From the NCBI GenBank assembly GCA_944322585.1, contig CALUPB010000007.1, positions 85,691 through 149,690 of the forward strand: a stretch of 64,000 nt of DNA. Reading direction: 5' to 3'. The translations under genes were made by a program, and so were the position numbers. This DNA is from an uncultured Bacteroidales bacterium. Its GTDB lineage: Bacteria > Bacteroidota > Bacteroidia > Bacteroidales > UBA932. Of the stretch, positions 28,424 through 37,383 are shown in pieces (positions within the stretch are counted from its first letter, which is position 1; every line of letters starts with the position of its first letter). The notes below the pieces were generated by a model. It did no database searches. It was given only the letters and a program-made list of their open reading frames with translations, and was not told the origin of the DNA.

Positions 28424-28735
28424 TCACCGTCCATGGACTTTCTTTATGACATATGTCACCACTCCCCACACCCTGAGCTCCTGCATCCCGTCCATATCAT
28501 CCCCCGAAATCCTTTTCAATGCAAATTCCCCGTCAATGAAACAGACCGCGAGCGAGCCGTCCACAGGCTCGAGTGCCCTGTCAATGACCAGGACGTCCCC
28601 TTTGTCCACCCCCTCGGAACTCATGGCATTGCTCACCACCCGGCCATAGAAAGTGGCGGCCGGATGAAGCACGAGCTCCCTGTTAAGGTCAATACATGAG
28701 GACATATAGTCCTGCGCAGGAGACGGAAAAGCCAT
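28424..28735 (-). CDS. umuD: UmuD'-only subunit lacking the self-cleavage residues
   Basis: 103 residues beginning MAFPSPAQDY. E. coli UmuD is cut between Cys24 and Gly25 in QC/GFPSPAADY, so this ORF starts exactly where UmuD' starts. The catalytic Ser (GDSM, Ser60 in E. coli) is Ala here (SNAM); the Lys equivalent (GEFALKR) is kept. About 20 residues usual before the C-terminal strand are missing, and the end GVVTYVIKK is typical. The frame is open upstream, but the next in-frame ATG (28942) overlaps the divergent gene start, and a TAAATTTG box lies just before this ATG. Confidence 0.8.
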   Translation of the reverse strand: MAFPSPAQDYMSSCIDLNRELVLHPAATFYGRVVSNAMSSEGVDKGDVLVIDRALEPVDGSLAVCFIDGEFALKRISGDDMDGMQELRVWGVVTYVIKKVHGR

Positions 28736-28743
28736 AATGCTGA

Positions 28744-28751
28744 CAAATTTA
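28744..28751 (-). promoter_or_regulatory. -7 box directly upstream of the umuD'-like gene
   Basis: The minus strand reads TAAATTTG, matching TAnnTTTG, ending 8 nt before the ATG at 28735. Transcription from it would give an almost leaderless mRNA and exclude any longer UmuD form. -33 element weak. Confidence 0.4.
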
Positions 28752-28896
28752 CAAGATCCAGGTTTTGCAGGTTCACTTGACTTGCGCTTTCGCGGAAGAC
28801 AAGCTTCATGATAACTGCCGAACCGGAAGACTGTGCCGTACGGGCCGGCACAGAAATTTCCGGAAAACAAAAATAGGAAAATTCCGGGCAAACCGG

Positions 28897-28904
28897 TATT
28901 TTTG
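28897..28904 (+). promoter_or_regulatory. -7 box of the GNAT/Mom-like gene
   Basis: TATTTTTG ends 4 nt before the ATG at 28909, so the transcript would be nearly leaderless, mirroring the divergent umuD' promoter. No clear TTTG at 19 nt. Confidence 0.4.
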
Positions 28905-28908
28905 CCGC

Positions 28909-30132
28909 ATGAAAATTTCCGCTTTCGCAGAAGAAATATCAAAGGCTCTTGTTTCCGGAGGGCTCGATACCGGCATGGGAGAATACAACGGCCTGCCGGT
29001 CATAACCGCCTGCTGCCGTGACGGGAAACAAGCAGCCTTCATGCCTGTCGATCCCGCATCCGCCAGTCCGGAAGAAGCCGTACGCGACAGCGAAAAAGTC
29101 CTCGCCGCCATCCGAACATACCGGGACATTCCACGAATGGAAAGCAACGACATGACACAGTCCCCCGGGCACGAATATGGACACAGCCGCTACATCAGTG
29201 CCGGTGACATGGCCGGTACCGGGCACCCGGATGCCGTGACCGGCAGGCCGGTAATCATAGTCCGGGACATGTGGGAAAGGCGGAAAGAAATGATGACAGC
29301 CAGGATACTCGCCCATTGCGGCATTTTCAGACCGGTGTTCGCCCGCAACTGCGAAGTGCGCAGGATTGACAGGGCCACGGCCAATTCTTTCCTCGAAAAT
29401 ACACACAGTTACGGAGGGGCGTCATGCCGGTACTGCTACGGACTGTTTGCCAAACACACTCTGTCCGGCATTACAGAAAACACTGGCCAGAGACGAATAG
29501 CGAACGGCAGTCCGGCCGGACATGGACAGACACATGCACCTGCAACCCGGACGGCAGGACCGGAGACTGACGGATACGGACAGAGCGACATGCAATATCA
29601 GGCAGGGCAGATGATAGCCGCAGCCGAATTCTCCAATGCAAGGAAATGGATAAAGGGGGGCAGGGGAATACGTTCCTACGAATGGATAAGATATGCCTCG
29701 CTCCCGTACCTCAGGATAAGCGGAGGCATGGGCAAGATACTGAAACATTTCATACAGGACGTATGCCCGGACGACATCATGAGCTACGCAGACCTCGAAT
29801 GGTCCGACGGACAAGTCTACAGACAGCTCGGTTTCGATGAAGAAGGGACCAGGGCCCCCGTCATGTTCAGCATCGACCGCCGCATCTGGATCCGCACAGC
29901 TTTGAACTGCCATTCCGTCCTCAATCTCCGAAAGCCATCGGACTGTAATCCAGGAAACAGACAATCATACTGTCAATTAGAGCACACGCAACCGGATTGC
30001 CATCCGGAGCACACACAACCGGCTCTCCCTCCAGGGCAGGAGCAGCGGGCCATGGAATCTGAGAGAAACACCCCGACCTACTACCGGAACTTCGGCAGTC
30101 TGAAGTTCCGCCTGAAGCTGACAGGATACTGA
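28909..30132 (+). CDS. Unnamed protein with GNAT/Mom-like C-terminal fold
   Basis: 407 residues from MKISAFAEEISKAL. I know no gene name. The core has FLENTHSYGGASCRYCYGLFA, then AAAEFSNARKW, RSYEWIRYASLP, SGGMGKILKHF and MSYADLEWSDGQVYRQLGF. The order of these blocks resembles GNAT folds such as the phage Mu Mom DNA-modification protein, an inference by eye. Two low-complexity inserts stand out: a Gly/Ala/Thr-rich one after KHTLSG (about 180-225), and a Pro/Gln/His one with a repeated EHTQP near the C-terminus (about 345-375). It is divergent from umuDC with back-to-back promoters, suggesting a DNA-related role. Confidence 0.5.
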   Translation: MKISAFAEEISKALVSGGLDTGMGEYNGLPVITACCRDGKQAAFMPVDPASASPEEAVRDSEKVLAAIRTYRDIPRMESNDMTQSPGHEYGHSRYISAGDMAGTGHPDAVTGRPVIIVRDMWERRKEMMTARILAHCGIFRPVFARNCEVRRIDRATANSFLENTHSYGGASCRYCYGLFAKHTLSGITENTGQRRIANGSPAGHGQTHAPATRTAGPETDGYGQSDMQYQAGQMIAAAEFSNARKWIKGGRGIRSYEWIRYASLPYLRISGGMGKILKHFIQDVCPDDIMSYADLEWSDGQVYRQLGFDEEGTRAPVMFSIDRRIWIRTALNCHSVLNLRKPSDCNPGNRQSYCQLEHTQPDCHPEHTQPALPPGQEQRAMESERNTPTYYRNFGSLKFRLKLTGY

Positions 30133-30311
30133 CGTCTCATGTATTTTTTTCAGCGAGCTGCATTCCTGCCGCCCCTTTCGCTCATAGAACCCGTAAAATG
30201 GGATGTACAGTTTTCAGAAACAGTTTCGTGTAAAATCAAGGAGCTGCCTGGATTTTTGCCGGTATAACACTTTACCGGAAATTTCCTGACAGGATTTTTC
30301 CGGATTTTTAG

Positions 30312-30319
30312 TAATTTTG
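30312..30319 (+). promoter_or_regulatory. -7 box for purC
   Basis: TAATTTTG fits TAnnTTTG, 74 nt upstream of the purC ATG. The 260-nt gap before purC shows no other clear feature. Confidence 0.4.
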
Positions 30320-30393
30320 CAACGCCTTGCAGGAACGGCCGCGACTTGCACTGCTCCGGACAAGACAGATTGACAACTGAAAAATTCTATATT

Positions 30394-31347
30394 ATGGCAG
30401 CAATCGTAAAGACCGGTTTCAATTTTCCCGGACAGATCGGCAAATATGTCGGCAAAGTCCGTGACATGTACAACATCAAAGATGAATACCTTGTAATGGT
30501 GGTTTCCGACAGGATTTCCGCCTTCGATGTGGTACTTCCGGAAGGCATTCCATACAAAGGACAGGTACTCAACCAGATAGCAGCCAAGTTCCTGGATGCT
30601 ACTGAGGACATTCTTCCCAACTGGAAGATAGCGGTACCGGATCCGATGGTCACTGTAGGACACAAGTGCGAGCCGTTCAAGGTCGAGATGGTAATCCGCG
30701 GCTATCTCTCAGGCCATGCCTGGAGGGAATACAAGGCAGGCAAACGCACCATCTGCGGAATGGAGATGCCGGAAGGCATGGTCGAGAACCAGAAATTCCC
30801 CGAGCCTCTCATCACTCCGACATCGAAAGCCGCCGAAGGACATGACGAGGACATCTCCAAGGAAGAAATCATAGCTTCGGGACTCGTAAGCCGCGAAGAT
30901 TACGAAAAGCTCGAAGCCTACACCAAGGCCCTTTTCCGGAGAGGCACGGAAATAGCCGCAAAAATGGGTCTCATTCTCGTCGACACAAAATACGAATTCG
31001 GCAAGAAAGACGGGGTCATCTACCTTATGGACGAAATACACACCCCTGACTCGTCAAGATACTTCTACGCAGAAGGTTATGAGGAAAGACTCGCAAAGGG
31101 AGAGAGGCAGAAGCAGCTCTCGAAGGAATTCGTAAGGGAATGGCTCATGGCCAACGGTTTCCAGGGACAGGAAGGGCAGAAAGTTCCGGAAATGACTCCC
31201 GAAATCGTATCCGGCATCACCGACCGCTATATCGAACTGTACGAGCATATCACAGGCGAGAAATTCGTAAAGGCAGAGGAAGGCTCCGCAGAAGACATCC
31301 TTTCCCGTATCGAAAAGAACGTCACCGCCTGTCTCGCCATGCTTTAG
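30394..31347 (+). CDS. purC: SAICAR synthetase (phosphoribosylaminoimidazole-succinocarboxamide synthase)
   Basis: 317 residues from [13 protein letters not shown]; an in-frame ATG 48 nt upstream lacks family homology. Family motifs are [54 protein letters not shown] and [13 protein letters not shown]. It joins CAIR and aspartate with ATP in purine synthesis, in the cytosol. It is of the longer (~300 residue) type. It is monocistronic, with a hairpin after it. Confidence 0.96.
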   Translation: MAAIVKTGFNFPGQIGKYVGKVRDMYNIKDEYLVMVVSDRISAFDVVLPEGIPYKGQVLNQIAAKFLDATEDILPNWKIAVPDPMVTVGHKCEPFKVEMVIRGYLSGHAWREYKAGKRTICGMEMPEGMVENQKFPEPLITPTSKAAEGHDEDISKEEIIASGLVSREDYEKLEAYTKALFRRGTEIAAKMGLILVDTKYEFGKKDGVIYLMDEIHTPDSSRYFYAEGYEERLAKGERQKQLSKEFVREWLMANGFQGQEGQKVPEMTPEIVSGITDRYIELYEHITGEKFVKAEEGSAEDILSRIEKNVTACLAML

Positions 31348-31361
31348 GCGCCAACCGATTG

Positions 31362-31400
31362 AAGGAGCCGACCTCAAAGTACTGGTCGGACTCCTTCCTT
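31362..31400 (+). terminator. Probable terminator of purC
   Basis: AAGGAG-CCGACC (from 31362) pairs with GGTCGG-A-CTCCTT (to 31396) with one bulged base, 15 nt after the stop. The following T-run is poor. Confidence 0.5.
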
Positions 31401-31439
31401 ACATTATCATCCACATCTGAAATATTTACTTTTCCTGTC

Positions 31440-32288
31440 ATGAAAAAACTTCGTCTGCTTTACTCCATAACAGCAGTGACTTCAGTAGTACTCTGCAATG
31501 GATGTGTATCTTCGGAAAACAGTGTCCCAAATGATCCCATATTCCTGTTCGAGGCACCGGACAATTTCCTTGATGGACGGCAGGCAGGCCTCCGGGAGAA
31601 AATAACCGACACTTTCTGGAACGCCATTGAATTTCATGACAACTCGTCAGTCCTGAATATAGACAAGTCCGAATGGAAAAAACAGGGACTGCCAGTCCGT
31701 TGCTACCGATATCTCATCCGACAGACTGAAGAACAGAACAGGAATATCGGTAAAATAGGCATATCGGTATCCGCAGAAGTGTTGGAAGAGGCCAAAGAAG
31801 AGTATTTCCGATCAAAGGAGAACTGGAAAGACAGCAATCTGTTCTGCTATGGATCAGGTGAAGGGACGGATTCCTCCGGTTTTTCCATTTCAGACAAAAC
31901 TTATATGGACAATCTCTTCCGTAATTACAGGACATTCGTCTTACATCCGGAAATAGAATTGATATCATGGAAATATACGGGCAAGATTTCAGACAGGGAT
32001 TCAATAAGGTCATACATACAGAAGAATCTGGAGGCTCCCGTCTTCAAAATCATCAATACCGATAACGGCAATACCAACGCTCCTGAACTGATATTCATGC
32101 CTATGGTGCATGAATTCGACAGTTCACAGAAGCATTATATGGAAGACAGGCTGATGTCCGGCCTTGCCGGCTCAGTCAGGACATATAATCTTGAATTCGA
32201 ATATCAGGATATGACATACAGTTACAGTATCTTCTTCAACGGAAACGGCCCTGTACTGAAATACAACACATTCGGAGGAAGTTTTTAA
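31440..32288 (+). CDS. Lipoprotein of unknown function
   Basis: 282 residues from MKKLRLLYSITAVTS, with a lipobox-like VLCNGC and Ser/Glu after the Cys. I do not recognise the family. The mature protein is acidic with mixed helix and strand (DGRQAGLREKITDTFWNAIEF, and near the end LEFEYQDMTYSYSIFFNG, which looks like a beta hairpin). It is isolated, between purC and the convergent DUF4954 gene. Its AT content is a little higher than its neighbours. Probably anchored in the outer or inner membrane. Confidence 0.65.
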   Translation: MKKLRLLYSITAVTSVVLCNGCVSSENSVPNDPIFLFEAPDNFLDGRQAGLREKITDTFWNAIEFHDNSSVLNIDKSEWKKQGLPVRCYRYLIRQTEEQNRNIGKIGISVSAEVLEEAKEEYFRSKENWKDSNLFCYGSGEGTDSSGFSISDKTYMDNLFRNYRTFVLHPEIELISWKYTGKISDRDSIRSYIQKNLEAPVFKIINTDNGNTNAPELIFMPMVHEFDSSQKHYMEDRLMSGLAGSVRTYNLEFEYQDMTYSYSIFFNGNGPVLKYNTFGGSF

Positions 32289-32332
32289 TCTGACGACATT
32301 TAAAGTATCCTGACGGAAGCGACAGCACCATC

Positions 32333-32360
32333 TTCACACGACAACTATATGCCGTGTGAA
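32333..32360. terminator. Weak hairpin between convergent genes
   Basis: TTCACACG (32333-32340) and CGTGTGAA (32353-32360) form an 8-bp stem with a 12-nt loop overlapping the DUF4954 stop codon. There is no strong T-run. Confidence 0.3.
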
Positions 32361-34357
32361 AGCCGGGCGATGAGGCCGTCGCCGAGGGCGGTCTTGCGGC
32401 GGATATGGTCGAGGGTCTCCATCACGAACGGATTGGACTCGAACTGTCCTCCCCGCACCTCGGCAAAATCGAGACTCCGGATATCGGCATCCCCGTCCGC
32501 CCCGAAACTCGTCATGGCCGCCAGGGAGAACTCTTTCCGGGCATCCTCGTAAACCATACGGTCCAGACCGACCACAGCCTCTTTCCACCTCTCCACTATC
32601 CCGATTACATCCGACACCGTAATCTGCGAGGGCTCTATGCCGTAGAAAGACCGGATACGGTTATAGGCCCATGTCCACTCATAATCATAATAATGCGAAT
32701 GCATCTCCTCAAACCGCGAATGCAGCCGGTACACATCCGATACAGCTCCGTTCTCGATGTCATCCAGCAACGCTTCCACCTCCTGCTTCGGTGCAATCAT
32801 ACCGGATACATCGACCCATTCCCCGTCTCCCGCCTGCATGTCCGGACGAAGCCTTCCGCGTATCACCGCATTCCTTTCCTCCTTGGTAGTCCCTGCAGGG
32901 AAGCCGATATCTTCCAGCCTCTTTATAATGGAATTGCCGAGAAATTTGTTTATGGCTATATTGTAATATCTTATTCCGTTTTTCAATGACGAACTGCGTA
33001 TCTTCGCTCCCATGTAGGAATAGACATCAGACACTTCTCCCGATGCGGCAAGGATACCCTCCAGAATATCAAGAGCCCTGAACATCTTCTGTACGGTAAA
33101 CGGACTGAGCAGATTATAGTTTATACAGTCCAGGATATCCGGACCTGTCCTGCCGTCACGCTTCGGCCACTTTCTGGCATCCCTTATCGTACCGACGCTT
33201 TTCAAGTTGACTCCGGGAAATATGTACGAAGTGCTCTGCTGTTCTATCAGATAGGAGAACGGCAGATTCGAGGTGTCCAGATGGGATACATGCCGTCCCA
33301 TGACAAGGGAAAACGCCCCTATCTTCGCCGGCCAGAGCAGGTAGGAGTCGGATGACGTCTTGGCTCCCCTCTCCATTATTCCCTGATGTATCGGACCGAG
33401 TTTGTACATGTGGTTGCTCTGGTTGGAACCGGAACCTGCATTCATGAACGAGAACATTCCTGCAATCAGAAGGGTGGACTTGTGGTGGGTCACCGTATAA
33501 GGACCTGCAAATATGGCGCAGGCCTCCCCGTTCTCTCCCTGACAGTTGCTGAAGAAAAGGGAATCCGATGCGGAATAGGTATGTCCGAGCCGGCACGCCT
33601 GTCCTATGAAACATCGGGAAAATGTCACACCGTCTTCGACTGAAGAACCGCTGGATATGATGAAGTCATCGCCTATCACTCCGACCCCTATATGTACCGG
33701 AGCTTCCGCATTGCTGTTGATGCTCCCGTTCTTGAGGCGTGCCGTCCCCTCTATCTTGCAGCAGTCCCCTATCCTGACATTCTTGATGTATCCGGCATCG
33801 GCAATCGTGACACCGGAACCTATGGTACCTGTCGGGGACGACACCGAAGCCACATATTTACCGATAATCTCCCTCAATCGGGCCACAAGCTGCGGTCTGT
33901 GCCTGTACAGGGCCATCACATAGGCCTGCTGCGCGGACAGGCGGTCATATATCATGACCTCACGGCCCCCTGTCTCGTTGAGTACCGACACTTCCACCCC
34001 GTTGCCGAATGAACTCACACCGTCAGTGAGAATGATGTCTACATTCTCTATGAAAGAGCCGTTCCCGATATTGTAGTTGGCTATGTAGTTCTTGACATTC
34101 TCTATACAGCAGTCATCGCCCACCACGACATTATGCAGGGTAGCATGATAAAGGCCGGAATGCTTTTTCATGCCTCCGGCCAATATGAATTCCTTTCTGA
34201 ATGCCCCGATGCGTATCCGGCCCGAAAATCTGGTATAAAAGACATGATCCGTACTGAATCCTTCCGCTACCTCTATCCCGGACCAGTCTGCAGCCGTACA
34301 CATCTGTGACCTGAGCCGGGAAATCTCCTCCGGCATCAGCTTCCGATATCCTGTCAC
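32345..34357 (-). CDS. DUF4954 protein with left-handed beta-helix repeats
   Basis: 670 residues, GTG start (a downstream ATG at codon 8 is an alternative). The N-terminal half is full of hexapeptide-like turns (NVVVGDDCCIENV, GSGVTIADAGYIKNVRIGDCCKIEG, VIGDDFIISSGSSVEDGV), as in LpxA-type acyltransferases and nucleotidyltransferase tails. The C-terminal half is helical. This is the Bacteroidota DUF4954 family; biochemical function is not established, and sugar-nucleotide acyl transfer is an inference. The start is 1 nt after the stop of a 29-residue membrane-peptide ORF. Confidence 0.8.
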   Translation of the reverse strand: MTGYRKLMPEEISRLRSQMCTAADWSGIEVAEGFSTDHVFYTRFSGRIRIGAFRKEFILAGGMKKHSGLYHATLHNVVVGDDCCIENVKNYIANYNIGNGSFIENVDIILTDGVSSFGNGVEVSVLNETGGREVMIYDRLSAQQAYVMALYRHRPQLVARLREIIGKYVASVSSPTGTIGSGVTIADAGYIKNVRIGDCCKIEGTARLKNGSINSNAEAPVHIGVGVIGDDFIISSGSSVEDGVTFSRCFIGQACRLGHTYSASDSLFFSNCQGENGEACAIFAGPYTVTHHKSTLLIAGMFSFMNAGSGSNQSNHMYKLGPIHQGIMERGAKTSSDSYLLWPAKIGAFSLVMGRHVSHLDTSNLPFSYLIEQQSTSYIFPGVNLKSVGTIRDARKWPKRDGRTGPDILDCINYNLLSPFTVQKMFRALDILEGILAASGEVSDVYSYMGAKIRSSSLKNGIRYYNIAINKFLGNSIIKRLEDIGFPAGTTKEERNAVIRGRLRPDMQAGDGEWVDVSGMIAPKQEVEALLDDIENGAVSDVYRLHSRFEEMHSHYYDYEWTWAYNRIRSFYGIEPSQITVSDVIGIVERWKEAVVGLDRMVYEDARKEFSLAAMTSFGADGDADIRSLDFAEVRGGQFESNPFVMETLDHIRRKTALGDGLIARLSHGI

Positions 34358-34358
34358 C

Positions 34359-34448
34359 CTATGACAATATTACGAATGAAGAGAGAATCAGAGCGACAAG
34401 CAAGAAAGCCCCGACTCTCTTTCCTAACTCAAGCATAACTTCTCTCAT
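34359..34448 (-). CDS. Predicted 29-residue single-pass membrane peptide
   Basis: ATG-started frame of 30 codons: a short charged head (MREVMLELGKRVG), then a hydrophobic stretch (AFLLVALILSSFVILS) to a TAG stop. The stop is 1 nt from the GTG of the DUF4954 gene. The topology (Arg/Lys before one helix) is what is expected for a real small membrane protein, and the tight spacing suggests translational coupling. The alternative is a leader peptide or chance. Confidence 0.4.
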   Translation of the reverse strand: MREVMLELGKRVGAFLLVALILSSFVILS

Positions 34449-34520
34449 GACGGTACAACATTAAATAAAACCGATATATAGATGCACTCCCTGCCGGAAA
34501 TGTTGCACCGCAACATTATT

Positions 34521-35906
34521 TTATTCACCGCGGATATACCGATCGATGGCAGCCGCAGCCTTGCGCCCTGCACCCATGGCAAGGATGACCGTTGCCGCAC
34601 CGGTGACAGCATCCCCTCCGGCAAAGACTCCGGGGCGTGAAGTCGCACCGTCCTCATCCGCGACAATACAGCCTCTCCTGGTTGTCTCCAACCCGGATGT
34701 AGTTCTGGCTATCAGCGGATTCGGAGATGTTCCCAATGCCATTATCACCTCATCGGTCTCCATTTCGAACTCAGACCCCTGCACCGGAACCGGCGACCTC
34801 CGTCCACTCTCATCAGGTTCTCCGAGTTCCATACGGATACATTTTATAGCCCTGACCCAGCCTTTCTCATCGCCGATAATCTCCACCGGATTTGTCAGCA
34901 TCCTGAACTCTATGCCTTCTTCCATGGCATGGTGGACCTCCTCCCTTCTTGCAGGAAGCTCCTTCTCGGTCCTGCGGTACACTATGGAAGTTTCCGAACC
35001 GAGACGGAGGGCCGTACGGGCGGCATCCATGGCAACATTCCCTCCCCCGACGACAACCACCCTGCGACCTTTCAGCACCGGTGTCAGATAGTCATCCCGA
35101 TAGGCTTTCATCAGATTGTTCCTCGTCAGGAATTCATTGGCCGAATATACGCCGTTGAGATTCTCTCCGGGGATTCCCATGAACCTCGGAAGACCGGCGC
35201 CGGAACCTATGAATACGGCCGAATAGCCCTCCTTGTCAAGCAGGGAGTCGACAGTGATTGTCCTGCCTGCCACCACATCCGTCACTATCTCCACGCCGAG
35301 AGCCCGTACGTCGTCTATTTCCGGTTTCACGACTTTCTCTTTCGGAAGTCTGAACTCGGGAATGCCATACTCCAATACTCCTCCCGGCCTGTGCAGAGCC
35401 TCGAATATCGTGACGGAATATCCCATCCTCGCAAGGTCGGACGCGCATGCAAGCCCTGCCGGGCCGCTGCCTATGACGGCGACACGATATCCGTTAGGCT
35501 GTGCCGGAACCGGCCGGACCGCCTTGTTCTCCCTGTTCCAGTCAGCCACGAAACGCTCCAACTGTCCGATTGCGACAGGTTCGCCCTTCACGCCGAGTAT
35601 ACAGCTGCCTTCGCACTGCGACTCCTGAGGACAGACTCTTCCGCAGATGGCAGGCAAAGAAGAATCTTCCGCTATCACACCGGCTGCCCCGGCAAAATCC
35701 CCGTCCGCGATCTTCGAAATGAAGTCCGGTATCCTTATGCTTACCGGGCAGGCCGCCACGCAGCGAGGATTCCGGCAATGAAGACATCTCGATGCCTCTT
35801 TCATTGCCTCCTGTATGTCATACCCATAACATACCTCGTCGAAATTGGACGCCCTTTCTTTCGGATCCTGTTCCCTGACAGGCACCCTCGGTATTCTTTC
35901 TGCCAT
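34521..35906 (-). CDS. nfnB: GltD-like NADPH/ferredoxin oxidoreductase large subunit (NfnB-type)
   Basis: 461 residues from MAERIPRVPVREQ. The N-terminal iron-sulfur part has CLHCRNPRCVAACP and CGRVCPQESQCEGSC, a two [4Fe-4S] arrangement. Then come an FAD Rossmann motif (VIGSGPAGLACASDLA, about 147) and an NADPH motif (VVVGGGNVAMDAARTA, about 285), ending in GGDAVTGAATVILAMGAGRKAA. It is similar to the glutamate synthase small subunit. The upstream neighbour is the matching FAD/NAD small subunit and no gltB is present, so NfnAB (electron-bifurcating NADH-dependent ferredoxin:NADP oxidoreductase) is the better reading. Confidence 0.85.
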   Translation of the reverse strand: MAERIPRVPVREQDPKERASNFDEVCYGYDIQEAMKEASRCLHCRNPRCVAACPVSIRIPDFISKIADGDFAGAAGVIAEDSSLPAICGRVCPQESQCEGSCILGVKGEPVAIGQLERFVADWNRENKAVRPVPAQPNGYRVAVIGSGPAGLACASDLARMGYSVTIFEALHRPGGVLEYGIPEFRLPKEKVVKPEIDDVRALGVEIVTDVVAGRTITVDSLLDKEGYSAVFIGSGAGLPRFMGIPGENLNGVYSANEFLTRNNLMKAYRDDYLTPVLKGRRVVVVGGGNVAMDAARTALRLGSETSIVYRRTEKELPARREEVHHAMEEGIEFRMLTNPVEIIGDEKGWVRAIKCIRMELGEPDESGRRSPVPVQGSEFEMETDEVIMALGTSPNPLIARTTSGLETTRRGCIVADEDGATSRPGVFAGGDAVTGAATVILAMGAGRKAAAAIDRYIRGE

Positions 35907-36038
35907 ATCTGTCTGTATTTCCGTTTTGTTATTGTCCTGGATTCCCGGCCGCCATGCAATCCATACAGTGCGGGTCACCATCCCTGACAAAGCAATTATC
36001 TGAATTTCATTCCTTTCATTTTATCGGGCCCTCATATA

Positions 36039-36902
36039 TCATACGGATCTTATATCGATCCGGCATACATGGGGCTCCGCCTCCTTTTCCTCTGGCCTGT
36101 ACATGGCCTGCCGGCGCATGGCCTCGTCGAAATCCACCTCATAACCGTCGAATTCCGGTCCTTCGACACATGCGAACCTGGTCTTTCCTCCCACTGTCAC
36201 CCTGCATGCTCCGCACATGCCGGTCCCGTCCACCATCAATGTATTGAGACTGACAATTATCGGAAGTCCGAGCTTCTTTGCCGTCAGGGAAGCGAATTTC
36301 ATCATTATCATCGGTCCTATGGCGACAGCCTGATCATACTTCTTCCCCATGCCCTGCACAAGTTCCTCCAGCATGCCGGTCACCATCCCGTGAAAGCCCT
36401 CGGAGCCGTCATCGGTACAGATATACAGATTGTCGCAATAACGGGACATCTCATCCTTATATATCAGAAGTCCGGCAGTCTTCGCACCGACAATCACATC
36501 CACCGCCGCACCTTTCGAATGCAGCCATTTCACCTGCGGATATACCGGAGCCGTCCCTACCCCTCCGGCAATGAACACATACCGTCTCCCTTTCAACGCT
36601 TCGTCCGACATCTCCGTGAAATCCGACGGCATTCCGAGAGGACCGACCACATCGGCAAACGCCTGCCCTTCCTCAAAGGCGCATATGTCCTCGGTAGACG
36701 CACCTATCTCCTGTATCACTATCGTTACCGTACCCTTTTCCGGATCATAGTCGCTTATCGTAAGAGGGACCCTCTCCCCCTTTTCCTCAGTCCTGACAAT
36801 CAGGAACTGTCCCGGAAGTGCGGATTCAGCAACCCTCGGGGCCTCTACCTCCATCCTGTAAACTACAGGATTCAGCTTTTCTTTCTTTACAATCCTGAAC
36901 AT
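36039..36902 (-). CDS. nfnA: Sulfide/dihydroorotate dehydrogenase-like FAD/NAD subunit (NfnA-type)
   Basis: 287 residues. An FAD-binding barrel (VPLTISDYD), an NAD-binding Rossmann domain (FIAGGVGTAPVYPQVKWL) and a C-terminal [2Fe-2S] loop with DGTGMCGACRVTVGG and a third Cys in TRFACVEG match NfnA and the PyrK family. With the downstream NfnB-like subunit it would couple NADH, ferredoxin and NADP pools, supplying NADPH in fermentation. It lies 132 nt upstream of NfnB on the same strand and 10 nt from the HMA gene. Confidence 0.85.
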   Translation of the reverse strand: MFRIVKKEKLNPVVYRMEVEAPRVAESALPGQFLIVRTEEKGERVPLTISDYDPEKGTVTIVIQEIGASTEDICAFEEGQAFADVVGPLGMPSDFTEMSDEALKGRRYVFIAGGVGTAPVYPQVKWLHSKGAAVDVIVGAKTAGLLIYKDEMSRYCDNLYICTDDGSEGFHGMVTGMLEELVQGMGKKYDQAVAIGPMIMMKFASLTAKKLGLPIIVSLNTLMVDGTGMCGACRVTVGGKTRFACVEGPEFDGYEVDFDEAMRRQAMYRPEEKEAEPHVCRIDIRSV

Positions 36903-36912
36903 AACTCAACAT

Positions 36913-37344
36913 TCATTCGTACTGTACTTTATCTTCTCCCTCACAGGAACGGCTCTTCACCTTCACTTCATAGCCGAGTTCCGCTATGGCATCCGACAGC
37001 GTCTGCTCGTCCGTCTTCGATGCATCGTACCTGACAGAAACGGTCTTCTCTTCCAAGGATATGTCGAGACCCTTCACTCCTTTTTCGTAGGAAATGTTCT
37101 CCCTTATCTTCTCTACGCACTTCTCACAATGCATGTTTACAGAGAAAACCACCGTCTTCAATTGTCTTTTCGGCTTCACCGTCCACTCCACCGGAACAGG
37201 GACAGCATCTGCATGCACTTTCCCGTGCGAGACTACGGCTCCCGGCACTTCCGGATTTTCCGACGGCATGGATACGGCATTCTGTGCCATGCCCAAAAGA
37301 GCCGTCGCCATCATACTGCTGAACAACAAAATTTTTCCTGACAT
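36913..37344 (-). CDS. Secreted heavy-metal-associated (HMA) domain protein
   Basis: 143 residues with a signal peptide (MSGKILLFSSMMATALLGMAQ). A ~65-residue HMA domain carries the metal motif MHCEKC (MxCxxC form) and ends ELGYEVKV, as in copper chaperones and ATPase N-domains. A linker of about 40 residues precedes it. It is probably a periplasmic copper/metal chaperone or sensor. It lies downstream of a TonB-dependent receptor gene on the same strand (39 nt), an arrangement suggesting joint metal handling. Confidence 0.82.
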   Translation of the reverse strand: MSGKILLFSSMMATALLGMAQNAVSMPSENPEVPGAVVSHGKVHADAVPVPVEWTVKPKRQLKTVVFSVNMHCEKCVEKIRENISYEKGVKGLDISLEEKTVSVRYDASKTDEQTLSDAIAELGYEVKVKSRSCEGEDKVQYE

Positions 37345-37383
37345 ATTGTCCGTTTTATTTATATTACAAAATCCTGATACGGC

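Noticed and set aside
28424-28942. Longer 172-residue UmuD from the ATG at 28942
   Set aside because: The extra 69 residues are unlike UmuD N-termini, overlap the divergent gene start and lie upstream of the -7 box.
34521-35906. Glutamate synthase small subunit as the only reading
   Set aside because: No gltB beside it, and an NfnA-type subunit is the upstream neighbour, so NfnB is preferred.
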